The notes below the pieces were generated by a model. It worked only from the letters and a program-made list of their open reading frames with translations. It searched no databases and was not told the DNA's origin. This document shows positions 63,101-64,000 of a stretch of 64,000 nt of DNA, in pieces (the stretch's first letter is position 1; each line of letters opens with the position of its first letter). The position numbers were made by a program, and so were the translations under genes. This stretch comes from Synaphobranchus kaupii (taxonomy: Eukaryota; Chordata; Actinopteri; Anguilliformes; Synaphobranchidae): the NCBI GenBank assembly GCA_029718625.1, contig CM056380.1:98196780-98260779 (forward strand), read 5' to 3'.

Positions 63101-63465
63101 GTCCTGTGCGTGTTCTCCACACGTATATGACAAGGACTAGGGCTTTCAGAAAGAGCAATCAGCTCTTTGTCGCCTGGGCCCCCGCCTGCAAAGGGAAAGC
63201 CATCTCCAAGCAGCGGCTGTCCCATTGGCTTGTGGAAGCTATTGTTATGGCATATGGTTCAAAGGGGGTATCACCTCCCTCGGGTCTGAGGGCTCATTCT
63301 ACGAGGGGCGTGGCTGCATCGTGGGCCCTATTCCGTGGGGTCTCCATGCAGGAAATCTGTTCAGCCGCAGGCTGGGCTTCTCCGCACACTTTTGTGAGGT
63401 TTTATCGTCTGGATGTTACCAGGACTCCGGTAGCCCACTCAGTGTTGGGGGTGAGCTCTGTGTGA
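60000..63465 (+). pseudogene. DIRS tyrosine recombinase ORF, overlapping RT/RNase H, same G7 frame break
   Basis: The recombinase domain lies at about 62460-63465: RSLYDNKWQVFERWC (core-binding), SAKRVSDLHAL with the first catalytic Arg at 62902-62904, LRAHSTRG with the His-x-x-Arg pair (His 63295-63297, Arg 63304-63306), AAGWASPHTF, and FVRFYR with the nucleophile Tyr at 63403-63405. It resolves cDNA circles into the genome. The frame is open upstream to the G7 run at 61676-61682. Allowing one extra base there, it continues in the third plus frame up to 60000. The recombinase frame thus overlaps nearly all of RT/RNase H, as in DIRS-1. The apparent 1048-codon frame 60319-63465 is an artificial join of RT to this frame. 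Confidence 0.88.
60319..62452 (+). pseudogene. DIRS RT / RNase H / methyltransferase-like ORF, one frame break at a G7 run
   Basis: The first frame reads an RT: QKGAIRVV, FLVPKKGGSLRPILDLR, FTSIDLKDAFFHIGI, LPFGLSLSPRVF and the catalytic YMDD at 61156-61167, then thumb-like sequence. RNase H begins with TDASLSGWG, its first acidic residue at 61657-61659. After 61676-61682 (seven G) the frame shifts: INYLELL (Glu at 61754-61756), RCDNTTAVAYVNRQGG (Asp at 61829-61831) and GILNTGADLLSRG follow in the next frame. The same frame then carries DLFASHENAHCRMFF and LLYAFPPLALI, typical of the Dam-like methyltransferase-type region reported in DIRS elements, and ends at 62452. Apart from the one-base break all key residues are present. 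Confidence 0.9.
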
Positions 63466-63665
63466 CCCACACACATCTCAATACGGGTGTAGTACTTCAC
63501 ACTGTTCCCAGACCCCGGTTACTACACTGGACAGTGGACTGTGGTTGGTACTTGCCTACACGGGATGCGCCAGGCACCACCCTCCTGTTAGGGAGGGAGG
63601 CCTCCCTTGCTGGCTTGACAGCATCTCAGCTGTGAGCATATGGCAATCCGGGAGTTGTCCAAATC

Positions 63666-63760
63666 TCCCATAGGTGGATCTCGAAACGAGATGATGAAAG
63701 AGAACTTTAGGTTACTGTCGTAACCCCGGTTCTCTGAAACATCGAGTGGAGAGATCCACC
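63666..63760 (+). repeat. DIRS internal complementary region (ICR)
   Basis: Positions 63666-63706 are the exact reverse complement of the left terminus 58101-58141 (41 bp). Positions 63711-63760 are the exact reverse complement of the right end 63951-64000 (50 bp). The two parts abut with four bases between them (ttta-like, 63707-63710). This is the diagnostic ICR of DIRS elements, used as a template to join the ends of the single-stranded cDNA into a circle. Confidence 0.95.
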
Positions 63761-63782
63761 AACATTGCCCTGCTTGCTGCGC

Positions 63783-64000
63783 GCGAGAAGCGAATATGTT
63801 CACTGAAGAGAAGTAGCGTTGTAGTGTCCTATATGCTTGTACAAGGAGGGCGGGAGCCTCCTTCGCATTGGACACGCTACTGTCTGTCAGGGCCAGACGT
63901 GGTGCAATTGGATGCTTCTGCGGTGGTCATGACCGGATGTCATTCCCATAGGTGGATCTCTCCACTCGATGTTTCAGAGAACCGGGGTTACGACAGTAAC
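63783..64000 (+). repeat. DIRS right inverted terminal repeat, cut by window end
   Basis: It starts gcgagaagcgaat and runs to the last base. The inner part to about 63956 is the reverse complement of the left repeat. The outer part, ggtggatctctccactcgat onward, is specific to the right end and mirrored in the ICR. From the ICR I infer that about four more bases (ctaa) complete the terminus. Confidence 0.92.

Larger units (their letters stand above)
58101..64000 (+). mobile_element. Nearly complete DIRS-type tyrosine-recombinase retrotransposon
   Basis: In order it has a left terminus (58101), left inverted repeat, gag-like ORF, RT/RNase H ORF, overlapping tyrosine recombinase ORF, internal complementary region (63666-63760) and right inverted repeat reaching the window edge. 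DIRS elements replicate by reverse transcription and integrate as circles through a tyrosine recombinase, so they lack LTRs and an integrase. The repeat at 63711-63760 implies the right terminus lies only a few bases beyond 64000. The inverted repeats are almost identical and the ORFs carry only two homopolymer frame breaks, so the insertion is young. It has the same orientation as tex264 and lies in its intron 2. Confidence 0.93.

Noticed and set aside
60319..63465. A single 1048-codon RT-recombinase fusion protein
   Set aside because: RNase H residues after 61682 lie in another frame, so the long frame joins RT to the overlapping recombinase frame through one inserted base.

Overview
The window is vertebrate nuclear DNA, almost certainly from a teleost fish. 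It has split genes with GT-AG introns, a vertebrate FANCD2 and TEX264, fish-type tRNA-derived SINEs, hAT, Harbinger and palindromic MITEs, a Penelope-like remnant and a DIRS-type retrotransposon. I cannot name the species. TEX264 introns of about 20 kb and more than 24 kb argue against a very compact fish genome.

Layout. (1) 715-18084, plus strand: the last 30 coding exons of fancd2, about 1083 codons. Reading frame and phase are continuous through every junction, and the region includes the PCNA-interacting motif and the lysine equivalent to human K561. The 5' part of the gene lies before the window. Its introns hold six tandem arrays, most lying next to splice sites, one complete non-autonomous hAT element with a perfect 8-bp target duplication, and other MITE and SINE debris. 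(2) 18085-19896: 3' UTR, short intergenic space and presumed tex264 promoter. (3) 19897-20154 and 39834-40055, plus strand: the first two coding exons of tex264, encoding an ER-anchored ER-phagy receptor. I found no later exon before the window end, so intron 2 should continue past 64000. Intron 1 holds a decayed Penelope-like element, several SINEs, a perfect 37-bp inverted repeat, a 0.8-kb minisatellite and a Harbinger-like MITE. Intron 2 holds a 52-bp minisatellite, a palindromic MITE inside a tandem repeat, more SINE pieces and long unique AT-rich stretches. (4) 58101-64000, plus strand: a nearly complete DIRS-type tyrosine-recombinase retrotransposon in tex264 intron 2.

The DIRS element is the most informative object. 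Its inverted terminal repeats are almost identical. An internal complementary region copies both outer termini perfectly (41 bp and 50 bp). Its gag-like, RT/RNase H and tyrosine recombinase frames are interrupted only by apparent one-base gains in a C10 and a G7 run. At the G7 run two overlapping long frames break together and both resume with a one-base shift. This suggests either a very recent mutation or an assembly error, and shows that the recombinase frame is open across almost the whole RT/RNase H gene.

The two host genes act in different pathways: interstrand crosslink repair for fancd2 and selective ER autophagy for tex264. Nothing in the sequence suggests functional coupling beyond adjacency.
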